Source of the DNA: Novosphingobium pentaromativorans US6-1
GTDB taxonomy: Bacteria; Pseudomonadota; Alphaproteobacteria; Sphingomonadales; Sphingomonadaceae
DNA: 64,000 nt
Reading direction: 5' to 3'
Assembly: GCF_000767465.1 (NCBI RefSeq)
Contig: NZ_CP009291.1
Span: 1,877,501 to 1,941,500 of the forward strand
The position numbers and the translations under genes are program-made. The notes under the pieces were generated by a model, which searched no databases, was not told where the DNA came from, and worked only from the letters and a program-made list of their open reading frames with translations. Positions 35,067 through 43,665 of the stretch are shown here, piece by piece. Each line of letters opens with the position of its first letter. Position 1 is the stretch's first letter.

Positions 35067-35945
35067 TTAGAGGCCGTCGAGCCCCTTGCTGACCAGAATG
35101 TTCACCTCCACGCGGCGGTTCTGGGCCTTGCCCTCCGCGGTGTCGTTGCTCGCCAGCGGATCGGCTTCCGACATGCCGGTGGGCGTGAGCATGCGATAGG
35201 GCTTCCAGTGGCAGGCCTGCTGCAGGTAGTTCACGACACGTCCGGCACGCTTTTCACTGAGAACCTGGTTGTAATCCTCGTTACCGGTCGAATCCGTGTA
35301 ACCGACGACCAGCAGCAGCGCATTGTCCATGCCCTCGGCCTGGGCGGCCGTGGCGCACAGGGCGTCCTTGGCCTGCGGCGAAAGCACCCACTTGCCCGTG
35401 TCGAAGTTCACGTTGGTCGTGCCCTTGATGTTGTACTTGTCGATATCGCCCATGCGGCTGCGCAGAGCGTCGGTGGCGGCAGTCTGCTCGGCAAAGCGCT
35501 GGTCGGTGCCGTTGTGGATCATCGCCGCGGTCTTGAGATCCTTGCTCTTCAGGTCGATCTTGCTGGCCACGAGACCGTAGCCCGACTGCAGGGTCTCCAC
35601 GCTGACCGGCAGGCCGTTGACGAGCGAAGTCGCTGCCAGCTTGTCCTTGTCCAGACCCAGGAACCCGCCGCTGGCCTTGATGACGGTGGCATCGTTGATG
35701 ACGACGACCGTCTTCGTACCGTCAGCCGAAGTGACCTGCATCTTGTCGCCGCTGCGCGCGGAGATGAAGCCCTCGACCTCCGGGCCCGCAGTCATCTGGG
35801 ACGCATCTGCCGCACCCGTGTCATACGTGGTGGTCAGAACATCACCCTGTGAGGGATCCTGCGACTGGGCAAGGCTGCCGGTCGCGGGAAGGCTGATCAT
35901 GGCCAGCATCAACAGGGCCTTCGGACTTTTCGAAACGACACTCAT
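35067..35945 (-). CDS. OmpA-family protein
   Basis: A 292-residue secreted protein with signal peptide (ALLMLAMISLPATGSLAQ). The middle (about 50-150) is beta-rich; the C-terminal peptidoglycan-binding OmpA domain has FDTGKWVLSPQAKDAL, VGYTDSTGNEDYNQVLSEKRAGRVVNYL and NRRVEVNI, the key Asp and Arg of the diaminopimelate site being present. It lacks an eight-stranded OmpA barrel, so it is probably periplasmic or anchored. GAGGAG precedes the ATG. Monocistronic. Confidence 0.9.
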   Translation of the reverse strand: MSVVSKSPKALLMLAMISLPATGSLAQSQDPSQGDVLTTTYDTGAADASQMTAGPEVEGFISARSGDKMQVTSADGTKTVVVINDATVIKASGGFLGLDKDKLAATSLVNGLPVSVETLQSGYGLVASKIDLKSKDLKTAAMIHNGTDQRFAEQTAATDALRSRMGDIDKYNIKGTTNVNFDTGKWVLSPQAKDALCATAAQAEGMDNALLLVVGYTDSTGNEDYNQVLSEKRAGRVVNYLQQACHWKPYRMLTPTGMSEADPLASNDTAEGKAQNRRVEVNILVSKGLDGL

Positions 35946-36395
35946 TACGTTACTCCTCGATTTTGCATCAGCCGGCCCTGCATTCGCGCGGCCCGATATG
36001 GTACCGCCCCCCGTGATGGCGTGACCGGCTGTCGGAACTGATCATTCACCTCGATTTGATGAGATGTGCGGCAGGGAAGCCGCCTGTGAACGTCGATCGT
36101 GCGTGTTCAGGTCGTCCTTTCTGGCAGATGAACGCGCCGGACGAGTCCGCCGTTTGTGCGGGTAATCGGACGCAATTGTGCGACGAGCCGATGCAGGCCG
36201 AACCGCGGACGCGTGCCTTCGTGCCTCGAAAAATTTACCATGTTCGGGCCTGAATGTCAGCGCCCTTGCTGCCAGCCCTTTGCCTGAACGGCGCCTTCGC
36301 ATCGCCGATTCTCTGCTGACAGCCGTCCGGCCCCGCGCCCATGACCCTGCGCGGCGCCCCTTCAAAAGCCGTGCAAACGCGTGTATCGGGCCGCC
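35946..36395. other. Intergenic region between divergent ompA-like gene and miaB
   Basis: About 450 bp without a convincing gene; the only longer frames are GC-driven and lack ribosome sites. It must hold the promoters of both genes, but I see no clear operator or RNA. Confidence 0.5.
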
Positions 36396-37730
36396 ATGCA
36401 TCCTACCCAGACTCCCAAGACCTACCGGGTCAAGAGCTTCGGCTGCCAGATGAACGTCTATGACGGCGACCGCATGGCCGAACTGCTGGCCGAACAGGGC
36501 ATCGCCCCCGCGCCCGAAGGCGAGGATGCCGACCTGGTCGTGCTCAACACCTGCCACATCCGCGAAAAGGCGGCCGAGAAGGTCTATTCCGACATCGGCC
36601 GCCTGAAGCGCGAGGACGGCTCTTCGCCGTTGATCGCCGTGGCGGGCTGCGTCGCGCAGGCCGAGGGCGAGGAGATCATGGCACGCGCGCCCAGCGTGAA
36701 GATGGTCGTGGGCCCGCAGGCCTACCACCGCCTGCCCGACATGATCCGCGAGGCCAGCGAGGGCCGCCGCGTCACCGATACCGACATGCCCGCAGAGACG
36801 AAGTTCGACGCGCTGCCGCGCCGTCGCCGCTCCGGGCCCACCGCCTTCCTCACCGTGCAGGAAGGCTGCGACAAGTTCTGCACCTACTGCGTGGTGCCCT
36901 ATACCCGCGGCGCCGAAGTCTCGCGCCCGCATGGCGACCTGATCGAGGAGGCCAGGCGCCTCGTCGAAGCCGGCGCGCGCGAGATCACGCTGCTCGGCCA
37001 GAACGTCAATGCCTGGACCGGCGAGAACGCGAAGGGCCAGACGGTCGGCCTCGACGGCCTGATCCGGGAACTGGCGCAGATCGCGGACCTCGCCCGCATC
37101 CGCTATACCACCAGCCATCCCAACGACATGACGCCCGGCCTGATCGCGGCCCATGGTGAGATCGACAAGCTGATGCCCTTCCTTCACCTGCCGGTGCAGG
37201 CGGGCAACGACCGCGTGCTCAAGGCGATGAACCGCAGCCACTCGGCGGAAAGCTACCTGAAGATTCTCGAGCAGGTGCGCGCGGCGCGGCCCGACATTGC
37301 GCTTTCGGGCGATTTCATCGTCGGCTTCCCCGGCGAGACCGATGCCGAATTCGAGGACACGCTCAAGCTGGTCGACGCGGTCGGCTATGCCCAGTGCTTC
37401 AGCTTCAAGTACTCGCCACGCCCGGGCACGCCCGCCGCGACGATGGACGGGCAGGTCCCGCTGGCGGTTATGGATGAGCGCCTGCAGCGCCTTCAGGCCG
37501 CGCTCAACCGCGACCAGTACGCCTTCAATACCGCGACCGTGGGCAAGACCTGCTCCGTGCTGGTCGAGCGCAAGGGCAAGCACCCCGGCCAGTGGCTGGG
37601 CAAGTCGCCCTGGCTGCAGTCGGTCCACTTCGAGGCAGACGTACAGGTGGGCGACCTCGTCGAAGTCGAGATCACCAGCGCCGGGCCCAACAGCCTGGGC
37701 GCCGCCGCGCGGATGGTCGCCGCGGCGTGA
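36396..37730 (+). CDS. miaB: tRNA-2-methylthio-N6-dimethylallyladenosine synthase (MiaB)
   Basis: The 444-residue radical-SAM methylthiotransferase modifies i6A37 in tRNA. The N-terminal Cys set (SFGCQMN, NTCHIR, VAGCVAQ) binds the auxiliary cluster; [15 protein letters not shown] holds the CX3CX2C radical-SAM motif. A C-terminal TRAM domain starts around residue 375. The ATG at 36396 is preferred to an upstream GTG at 36381. Its TGA overlaps the next GTG. It starts the miaB-phoH-ybeY-corC segment. Confidence 0.95.
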   Translation: MHPTQTPKTYRVKSFGCQMNVYDGDRMAELLAEQGIAPAPEGEDADLVVLNTCHIREKAAEKVYSDIGRLKREDGSSPLIAVAGCVAQAEGEEIMARAPSVKMVVGPQAYHRLPDMIREASEGRRVTDTDMPAETKFDALPRRRRSGPTAFLTVQEGCDKFCTYCVVPYTRGAEVSRPHGDLIEEARRLVEAGAREITLLGQNVNAWTGENAKGQTVGLDGLIRELAQIADLARIRYTTSHPNDMTPGLIAAHGEIDKLMPFLHLPVQAGNDRVLKAMNRSHSAESYLKILEQVRAARPDIALSGDFIVGFPGETDAEFEDTLKLVDAVGYAQCFSFKYSPRPGTPAATMDGQVPLAVMDERLQRLQAALNRDQYAFNTATVGKTCSVLVERKGKHPGQWLGKSPWLQSVHFEADVQVGDLVEVEITSAGPNSLGAAARMVAAA

Positions 37731-38440
37731 GCGACGGCGTGGAGGGCCGCCAACCGCTCGTCCTGATCCCCGGCCTCGCCTGCGACGCCGCCTTGTGGGA
37801 AGCGCAGGTCTCCGGCTTGTGGGACATTGCCGAGTTCACCATCGGCGACACCTTGCGCGACGATTCGATCTCGGTCATGGCCAGCCGCATCCTCGCGAAC
37901 GCGCCGGAGCGGTTTGCCGTCGCCGGCCTGTCGATGGGCGGCTACGTCGCGCTGGAGATCTGGCGGCAGGCCCCGGGCCGCGTCACTCGCCTTGCCCTGC
38001 TCGACACCAATGCCCGCGCCGACAATCGCCACACCTCCGCCATGCGCCGGGGCACGATCGCGGCGGCCGAGCAGCGCGGCTACGAAGCCGTGGCCCGCGA
38101 GGGGCTGGCGCGGCTGGTGCATCCCGAGGCGCCGGAAGACCTGCGCGAACAGGTCGTCGCCATGGCGCTGCGGACCGGCTTCGAGGTCTATGCCCGCCAG
38201 CAGAACGCGATCATCACCCGCCCCGATTCGCGCGACGACCTGCCGGCGATCAAGGTCCCCACCCTGGTCCTCGTCGGCGAGCAGGATGCGCTGACGCCGC
38301 CCGCGCTTTCGGAAGAGATCGCCGCCGCCATTCCCGGCGCCGTGCTGGAGCGAATAGCCGACAGCGGCCACCTTTCCGCCATGGAGCAGCCCGCAGCCGT
38401 GACCGCGGCGATGCGCCGCTGGCTCGCACGTCCCGCCTGA
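37727..38440 (+). CDS. Alpha/beta hydrolase
   Basis: The 237-residue product starts at GTG 37727, overlapping the miaB stop by 4 bp. It shows [17 protein letters not shown] (oxyanion region), the nucleophile [10 protein letters not shown], Asp in [11 protein letters not shown] and His in [11 protein letters not shown], a complete triad. Substrate unknown. It sits unusually between miaB and phoH, which are commonly adjacent. A 19-bp tandem repeat spans its stop codon. Confidence 0.88.
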   Translation: MSDGVEGRQPLVLIPGLACDAALWEAQVSGLWDIAEFTIGDTLRDDSISVMASRILANAPERFAVAGLSMGGYVALEIWRQAPGRVTRLALLDTNARADNRHTSAMRRGTIAAAEQRGYEAVAREGLARLVHPEAPEDLREQVVAMALRTGFEVYARQQNAIITRPDSRDDLPAIKVPTLVLVGEQDALTPPALSEEIAAAIPGAVLERIADSGHLSAMEQPAAVTAAMRRWLARPA

Positions 38441-38462
38441 GAACGCACGTCCCGCCTGAGAA
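38425..38462. repeat. 19-bp tandem duplication over the hydrolase stop codon
   Basis: CGCACGTCCCGCCTGAGAA is repeated exactly at 38425-38443 and 38444-38462, each copy containing the TGA stop context; a degenerate third start (CGTACGTG) follows. Probably a recent slippage event. Confidence 0.7.
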
Positions 38463-38476
38463 CGTACGTGCGGTGC

Positions 38477-39058
38477 TTACGCGCCGGGCTTGAGCGGTTT
38501 GAGCGGTTTGTCCGCAATCAGTTCCTTGCCGATCGAATCGACCGGCTCCGCCGGGCTGACCGTCGGGTTGCGGGCATAGGCCTTGCCATCGAAGGGGACG
38601 CGCATGATGCCGCCCGGCCTGCCGCCGCCCGAAACCGAGACGGCGAGGTCCTTCCAGCCGTTCGTCTTGCTGGACAGCACGCCTACCGGAAGCTGGACCA
38701 CCGAGAGGTCGCCGACCTGCCTGTAGCCTTCTCCATCGCGCTTGAGCACGACGAGATTGCAGCCGCCCGTCCCGCACATCATCGGGCCGCCGACATAGGC
38801 GAGCACTTCATCGACGCCGTCGCCGTCCAGATCGGCCTCGGCGCGGGCGTACTGCAGCGAATCGGTCTGACCGCCCAGATCCTTCGCGGCGCTTTCTTCA
38901 AGCCAGCTTTCGACCGTAACCGGCGTGACCGCGGCTTCGGAAGCCTCGCCGGTCGCGGTTGCGCTGGTCTCGGGAGCGGGTTCCTCGCCCTTGCACGAGG
39001 CGAGCAGCAGGGCCGGGACTGCCAAGAGGGCGAGCGGAAAAATGTGCTGGCGGTTCAT
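38477..39058 (-). CDS. Hypothetical lipoprotein with DxDxDGxxE motif
   Basis: A 193-residue protein with a lipobox (LLAVPALLLASC, Cys near residue 21). ADLDGDGVDEVLAYVGG resembles the calcium-binding loops of EF-hand/FG-GAP repeats. MCGTGGC could form a disulfide. No family assigned. The ATG at 39058 (MNRQHIFPL) is chosen because it gives the signal peptide directly. It overlaps nothing and is on the strand opposite its neighbours. Confidence 0.75.
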   Translation of the reverse strand: MNRQHIFPLALLAVPALLLASCKGEEPAPETSATATGEASEAAVTPVTVESWLEESAAKDLGGQTDSLQYARAEADLDGDGVDEVLAYVGGPMMCGTGGCNLVVLKRDGEGYRQVGDLSVVQLPVGVLSSKTNGWKDLAVSVSGGGRPGGIMRVPFDGKAYARNPTVSPAEPVDSIGKELIADKPLKPLKPGA

Positions 39059-39264
39059 GGGACATGGATAGCCTTGGTCCTTCGCCCCGGCAATGCGCCT
39101 TGCCTCGATCCGGCTTGCGGCGGGCCCATCCCGCAGGATCCGGGGAGGTTTATGGGTTATCCACCAGGAATCGATCTGCGCCATGTGCGCGAGAGCTTGC
39201 AAGCTGCCCGGAGCGGGACCATCTTCGCTTACAGAACAGCACACGTTTTGCCCGAAAGGAGCGC

Positions 39265-40302
39265 ATGGCCCGCAAAGCAGCCCGTGCCGATGACCCGGCG
39301 CAGTTCAGGCCCGAAACCCACCGCCGGGCCCGTGTCGAAATACAGTTCGACGAACCCACGCTGCTAGGCGCCCTGTTCGGCCAGTTCGACGCCAATCTCG
39401 TACAGGTTGAGAACCGGCTCGGCGTTTACATCGCGGCGCGCGGCAATCGCATCCAGATCGAAGGTCCGGAAGATGCCGTGGCCAGGGCCCGCGAGACTCT
39501 CACCGGCATGTACCACCGCCTCGAACAAGGACAGGATCTCGATGCAGGCGCAGTCGAATCATTGATCACGATGTCGGCCGAACCCACGCTCGAAGGCATC
39601 ATCTCCGGCGACCAGGGCGCGCCGCCGATCATGATCCGCACCCGCAGGAAAACGATCGTGCCGCGCTCGGCGACGCAAATCGACTACATGCGCGCGCTGG
39701 CCCGTTCGGACGTCATCTTCGCGCTCGGCCCGGCCGGCACCGGCAAGACCTACCTTGCCGTCGCACAGGCGGTCAGCCAGCTCATGACCGGTTCGGTGCA
39801 ACGCCTGATCCTCTCGCGCCCGGCGGTCGAAGCCGGTGAGAAGCTGGGCTTCCTGCCCGGCGACATGAAGGACAAGGTCGATCCCTACCTGCGGCCCCTG
39901 TACGACGCGCTCTACGACTGCATGCCGCCCGAACAGGTGGAACGCCGCCTCGCCTCGGGAGAGATCGAGATCGCGCCGATCGCCTTCATGCGCGGCCGCA
40001 CACTGGCCGATGCCTTCGTCATCCTCGACGAAGCGCAGAACACCACGCGCGAGCAGATGAAGATGTTCCTCACCCGCTTCGGCCAGAACAGCCGCATGGT
40101 CGTCTGCGGCGACCCCAGGCAGGTCGACATCCCAGGCGGCGACCGCATGAGCGGCCTGGCCGACGGCGTCCAGAAGCTGGAAGGGATCGACGGCATCAAC
40201 GTCACCCGCTTCACCGCCGCCGACGTTGTGCGCCACCCGATCGTCGGGCGGATCGTCGAGGCTTACGAGGGACCTCTGTCGCAGTACGACGAGAGCAAGT
40301 AA
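39265..40302 (+). CDS. phoH: PhoH-family ATPase
   Basis: A 345-residue cytosolic protein. Residues about 25-110 hold a KH-like region, followed by Walker A (FALGPAGTGKTYLAVAQA, about 155-170) and Walker B (FVILDEAQNTTREQMKMFLTRFG). Length and order match PhoH/YbeZ, an RNA-associated ATPase that partners YbeY, which is the next gene. AAAGGAG precedes the ATG at 39265. Confidence 0.93.
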   Translation: MARKAARADDPAQFRPETHRRARVEIQFDEPTLLGALFGQFDANLVQVENRLGVYIAARGNRIQIEGPEDAVARARETLTGMYHRLEQGQDLDAGAVESLITMSAEPTLEGIISGDQGAPPIMIRTRRKTIVPRSATQIDYMRALARSDVIFALGPAGTGKTYLAVAQAVSQLMTGSVQRLILSRPAVEAGEKLGFLPGDMKDKVDPYLRPLYDALYDCMPPEQVERRLASGEIEIAPIAFMRGRTLADAFVILDEAQNTTREQMKMFLTRFGQNSRMVVCGDPRQVDIPGGDRMSGLADGVQKLEGIDGINVTRFTAADVVRHPIVGRIVEAYEGPLSQYDESK

Positions 40303-40335
40303 GGCAGTCTCGGTTCGGCCCTGTCTGTGTAGTCG

Positions 40336-40487
40336 CTGGATCCCGCCTTCGCGGGGATGGCGGCTGAAGGCTGACGTGCGCGTCCTGCCCCAGCCAGTTG
40401 ACCTCTCGTCATCCCCGCGTACTCCAGTCTTCCCCCCGCGCCCGTCATCCCCGCGCGCCCGTCATCCCCGCAAAGCCGGGGATCCAG
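40336..40487. repeat. REP-like inverted and direct repeats between phoH and ybeY
   Basis: CTGGATCCCGCC plus TTCGCGGGGATG at 40336-40359 is inverted at 40463-40487 (CATCCCCGCAAAGCCGGGGATCCAG, near-complementary). Three direct copies of CGTCATCCCCGC lie at 40407, 40443 and 40460. These are typical extragenic palindromic repeats of sphingomonads. Confidence 0.6.
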
Positions 40488-40525
40488 CTTCCTTGCACCG
40501 CCGCAAACCGCTAGAGGCAGTAGCG

Positions 40526-41011
40526 ATGAATCTCGAAATCGATATCGAAGAGCCCTGGCCGGAAAGCACCGATTGGGCAGAGCTGACCGAGAGCGCCTGC
40601 GCGGCTCTGGCACAGGTGGCGCCCGAACTCGCGAATCCGCGGCTCGTGACGAGCGTGCTGTTCACCTGCGACGCCGAAGTCCACGTCCTGAACCGCGAAT
40701 GGCGCGAAAAGGACAAGCCGACCAATGTCCTTTCCTTTCCGATGCTTGAGCGCGATCAGGTACTCGAACTGGAAGCCGATGGCCCGCCCGAGATGCTCGG
40801 CGACATCGCTCTCGCCTTCGAGACCTGCGCCAGCGAAGCCGCGGAAAAGGGCATATCGGTCGAGGATCACGCCAGTCACCTCGTCGTTCACGGACTGCTC
40901 CACCTGGCCGGCCACGACCACGAGATTTCCGATGCCGATGCCGAAGCAATGGAAGCACTGGAGACGAAAGCACTTGCCCAATTGGGGATCGCCGACCCAT
41001 ATGACGACTGA
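40526..41011 (+). CDS. ybeY: Endoribonuclease YbeY
   Basis: A 161-residue metal-dependent RNase in 16S rRNA maturation and ribosome quality control. The zinc motif HGLLHLAGHDHE (three His) is diagnostic, with the substrate-site Arg and the family stretch REKDKPTNVLSFPM. It is separated from phoH by a 222-bp repeat-rich gap and is followed 28 bp later by the CorC-like gene. Confidence 0.94.
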   Translation: MNLEIDIEEPWPESTDWAELTESACAALAQVAPELANPRLVTSVLFTCDAEVHVLNREWREKDKPTNVLSFPMLERDQVLELEADGPPEMLGDIALAFETCASEAAEKGISVEDHASHLVVHGLLHLAGHDHEISDADAEAMEALETKALAQLGIADPYDD

Positions 41012-41039
41012 ATCAGGTTTGAAGGGGTAACCAGTCACG

Positions 41040-41963
41040 ATGGCCGACAATGGCCGCCACACCGAGCCCGGCTCGGGAGATCCGGACAGTAGCGGCACGC
41101 TTTGGCGTGTCTTCCGGAGACTTTTTCACGCAGACGCAGATCAGTCGCTCAGGGCGCAGATCGAAGACGTCATCAACGAACACGAGGGCGACGCCGAACA
41201 TGGGGCGCAGCCCAACGGCGACCTGTCGCAGCTCGAGCGGCAGATGCTGCGCAACCTCCTGCACTTCAGCGAGCACGATGCCGACGACGTCGCGGTGCCG
41301 CGCGGCGACATCATTGCCATCCCGGCCTCGGCATCGTGGGAAGAAGTGGTCGAGGCCTTTGCGGAACACGGTCACAGCCGCATGCCGGTTTACGGGGAAT
41401 CGCTCGACGAGATCCGCGGGATGATCCACATCAAGGATATCTTCCCGATCCTCGCGCGTGGACTGCCGGCGCCGGCCGACTGGACCAGCCTGATGCGCCA
41501 GCCGCTCTACGTGCCGCAGGCGCGCGGGGCGCTGGACGTACTGGCCGACATGCGCGCACGCCGCACGCACCTGGCCGTCGTGATCGACGAGTACTCGGGG
41601 ACCGACGGCATCATCACCATCGAGGATCTCGTCGAAGAAATCGTCGGCAGTATCGAAGACGAACACGACGATGCGCCCGAAGAACTTCTGCTGCCGCTGG
41701 AAGACGGCATGTGGGATGCCGACGCCCGCGTGGAACTCGATGAAGTTGCGGAACGAATCGATCCACGACTTGCCGAAGTTGAAGAAGCAGTAGATACACT
41801 GGGCGGCCTCGCATTCGTACTGGCTGAGCAGGTTCCACAGGTCGGAGCGATCCTGGAACACGACAGCGGCTGGCGAATCGAGGTAACCGAAGGAAATGAG
41901 CGACACGTCACCCGATTACGGTTGCATCCGCCGGTAGAGGAGCTCGAGAGCGCAACAGATTGA
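41040..41963 (+). CDS. CBS-domain hemolysin-family protein (CorC-like)
   Basis: A 307-residue protein without membrane helices, with two CBS domains (IPASASWEEVVEAFAEHGHSRMPVYGE ... and YVPQARGALDVLADMRARRTHLAVVIDEYSGTDGIITIEDLVEEIVG) followed by the CorC_HlyC transporter-associated domain (VDTLGGLAFVLAEQVPQVGAILEHDSGWRIEV). The family is linked to Mg/Co efflux. In many relatives lnt follows; here a LysR gene does. Confidence 0.9.
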   Translation: MADNGRHTEPGSGDPDSSGTLWRVFRRLFHADADQSLRAQIEDVINEHEGDAEHGAQPNGDLSQLERQMLRNLLHFSEHDADDVAVPRGDIIAIPASASWEEVVEAFAEHGHSRMPVYGESLDEIRGMIHIKDIFPILARGLPAPADWTSLMRQPLYVPQARGALDVLADMRARRTHLAVVIDEYSGTDGIITIEDLVEEIVGSIEDEHDDAPEELLLPLEDGMWDADARVELDEVAERIDPRLAEVEEAVDTLGGLAFVLAEQVPQVGAILEHDSGWRIEVTEGNERHVTRLRLHPPVEELESATD

Positions 41964-42014
41964 AGCCGTCATCTGCCCAGCAGTTGACTCGTGACCGGAT
42001 GAAAAGACGAAACA

Positions 42015-42899
42015 TTGCCCGTACGCCGCCTCCCCCCTCTGCGCGCACTTGAAGCCTTCGTGCGCGTCGTCCGCCTTGGTTCGGCCAAGGCGGCAGCCAG
42101 TGAACTTGCCCTGTCGCCCTCCGCCCTCTCCCGCCGCGTCGCCGCGCTGGAAGATTTCACAGGCAAGCGCCTGTTCACCCGCCAGCACCAGGCGATGAAG
42201 CTGACCGACGAAGGCCAGGCTTTCTACAACGTCGTCGGCCCCAAGCTGGAAGAACTGGCCGAAGCCGTCGAATCGCAGATCGACCGCGGACAGGTCCTGC
42301 GCCTGCACCTTGGCGTGCCGACCCTGTTCGGCGGCCAGCGCCTGTTCCCGCGCCTGCCCGAACTGCGCAAGCTGCATCCGCGCCTGCATATCGACATCGA
42401 TACCGGCGCCCACCTCGAGGATCGCGTCGGCGACACCCTCGACGCGGCGATCATCCTGGCCAAGGAGCCCGATCCCAATTTCTACCGGATCCAGCTCGAC
42501 CACAACAAGGTCTATGGAATCGTGTCCAGAGGACTTGCCGAGGAAATCGGTTCAGCACCCGATGTCGAGACGCTCTCGAAGCAGACCATCCTGATCCACA
42601 ACGACCTGTTCGACAGCTTCGAGGCCTGGAAGACCGCAATCGGCATGCCGCAGCTCGAACCGGCATCGATCGACCGCTTCGACTCCGGCCAGCTCGTCCT
42701 CGAGGCAGCGGCGCAAGGGCTGGGCATCGCGATCATGCACGACGACCACTTCCGCCGCTCGCACGACAATCGCCTCGCCCGCCTGTTCGACATCGATGTC
42801 GAGAGCCCGTACCGCTACTGGTTCGTCTGCCGTCCCAAGGCGCTGGAAACCCGCCCGGTGCGCATCTTCCACGAGTGGCTGCTGCAGGCGGGGCTCTGA
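42015..42899 (+). CDS. LysR-family transcriptional regulator
   Basis: A 294-residue protein with an N-terminal winged helix (LRALEAFVRVVRLGSAKAAASELALSPSALSRRVAALEDFTGKRLF, about 8-55) and a substrate-binding domain beyond residue 90. The start is TTG at 42015; a nearby ATG is out of frame. The effector and targets are unknown. It resembles GcvA-type LysRs in its N-terminal layout. Confidence 0.9.
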   Translation: MPVRRLPPLRALEAFVRVVRLGSAKAAASELALSPSALSRRVAALEDFTGKRLFTRQHQAMKLTDEGQAFYNVVGPKLEELAEAVESQIDRGQVLRLHLGVPTLFGGQRLFPRLPELRKLHPRLHIDIDTGAHLEDRVGDTLDAAIILAKEPDPNFYRIQLDHNKVYGIVSRGLAEEIGSAPDVETLSKQTILIHNDLFDSFEAWKTAIGMPQLEPASIDRFDSGQLVLEAAAQGLGIAIMHDDHFRRSHDNRLARLFDIDVESPYRYWFVCRPKALETRPVRIFHEWLLQAGL

Positions 42900-42976
42900 G
42901 CCGAGTAGCGCCGCAGGCCTTGACAGGCTCAGCTTGAACCTGCCGAAGGACGGGATTGCTGGCACCGAGCCAACGA

Positions 42977-43010
42977 AAAAGGGGCGCCCCGGCCGGGGCG
43001 CCCCTTCTTG
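42977..43010 (-). terminator. Bidirectional GC hairpin terminator
   Basis: GGGGCGCCCCGG (42981-42992) and CCGGGGCGCCCC (42993-43004) form a perfect palindrome, with AAAAA before it and TTCTT after. On the minus strand this gives a T5 tail, ending the cyclophilin transcript; it may serve the LysR gene from the other side. Confidence 0.75.
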
Positions 43011-43028
43011 CATTCGAACCGGTAGGGC

Positions 43029-43496
43029 TCAGCCTTCCGAGACCGTCGCCTTGACGATCTTGCCCGGCTCGCGCGGCGGCTCGCCCTTGGGCAGCGCGTC
43101 CACGTGTTCCATGCCTTCGACCACCTGACCCCAGACGGTGTACTGCTTGTCGAGGAAGGTTGCGTCGTCGAAGCAGATGAAGAACTGGCTGTTGGCCGAG
43201 TGCGGATAGCTGGTGCGGGCCATCGAGCAGACGCCGCGCACATGGGGCTCTGCATTGAATTCGGCCTGCAGGTCCGGCTTGTCCGAACCGCCCATGCCGG
43301 TGCCCTGGGGACAGCCGCCCTGCGCCATGAAACCGGGGATCACGCGGTGGAACTTCACGCCGTCGTAGAAGCCCTCGCCGGTCAGCTCCTTGATGCGCTC
43401 GACGTGGCCGGGGGCCAGGTCGGGGCGAAGCTTGATCTTGACGTCGCCACCGCCGCTGCCGGTGTCGAGAGTGAGCGTCAGGTATTCGTCGGCCAT
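43029..43496 (-). CDS. Peptidylprolyl isomerase, cyclophilin type
   Basis: A 155-residue cytosolic cyclophilin catalysing cis-trans prolyl isomerisation. Core motifs: FYDGVKFHRVIPGFMAQGGCPQGTGMGG, SMARTSYPHSANSQFFICFDDATFLDKQYTVWGQVVEGME. The ATG at 43496 (MADEYLTL) follows a good ribosome site and gives a product with no signal peptide. Convergent with LysR, divergent from mgtE. Confidence 0.93.
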   Translation of the reverse strand: MADEYLTLTLDTGSGGGDVKIKLRPDLAPGHVERIKELTGEGFYDGVKFHRVIPGFMAQGGCPQGTGMGGSDKPDLQAEFNAEPHVRGVCSMARTSYPHSANSQFFICFDDATFLDKQYTVWGQVVEGMEHVDALPKGEPPREPGKIVKATVSEG

Positions 43497-43665
43497 CTGT
43501 AATCTCCTGTTGTCCGCGTCGATGCGGATCCGGGCACCGGCCCGATATAGGCTGCGTCTCGCCAATGTCACGCGCGCCTGTCCGGAACAAGTATCCGAAC
43601 AGCTATCTGCCGCGGCCCTTCCTTCGCCTGTTGCAATTGCGAAATTGGCGCTTAGACCGGCCCTT

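Noticed and set aside
43497..43665. Mg2+ (M-box) riboswitch upstream of mgtE
   Set aside because: No M-box-like conserved helices or antiterminator pattern could be seen in the short leader.
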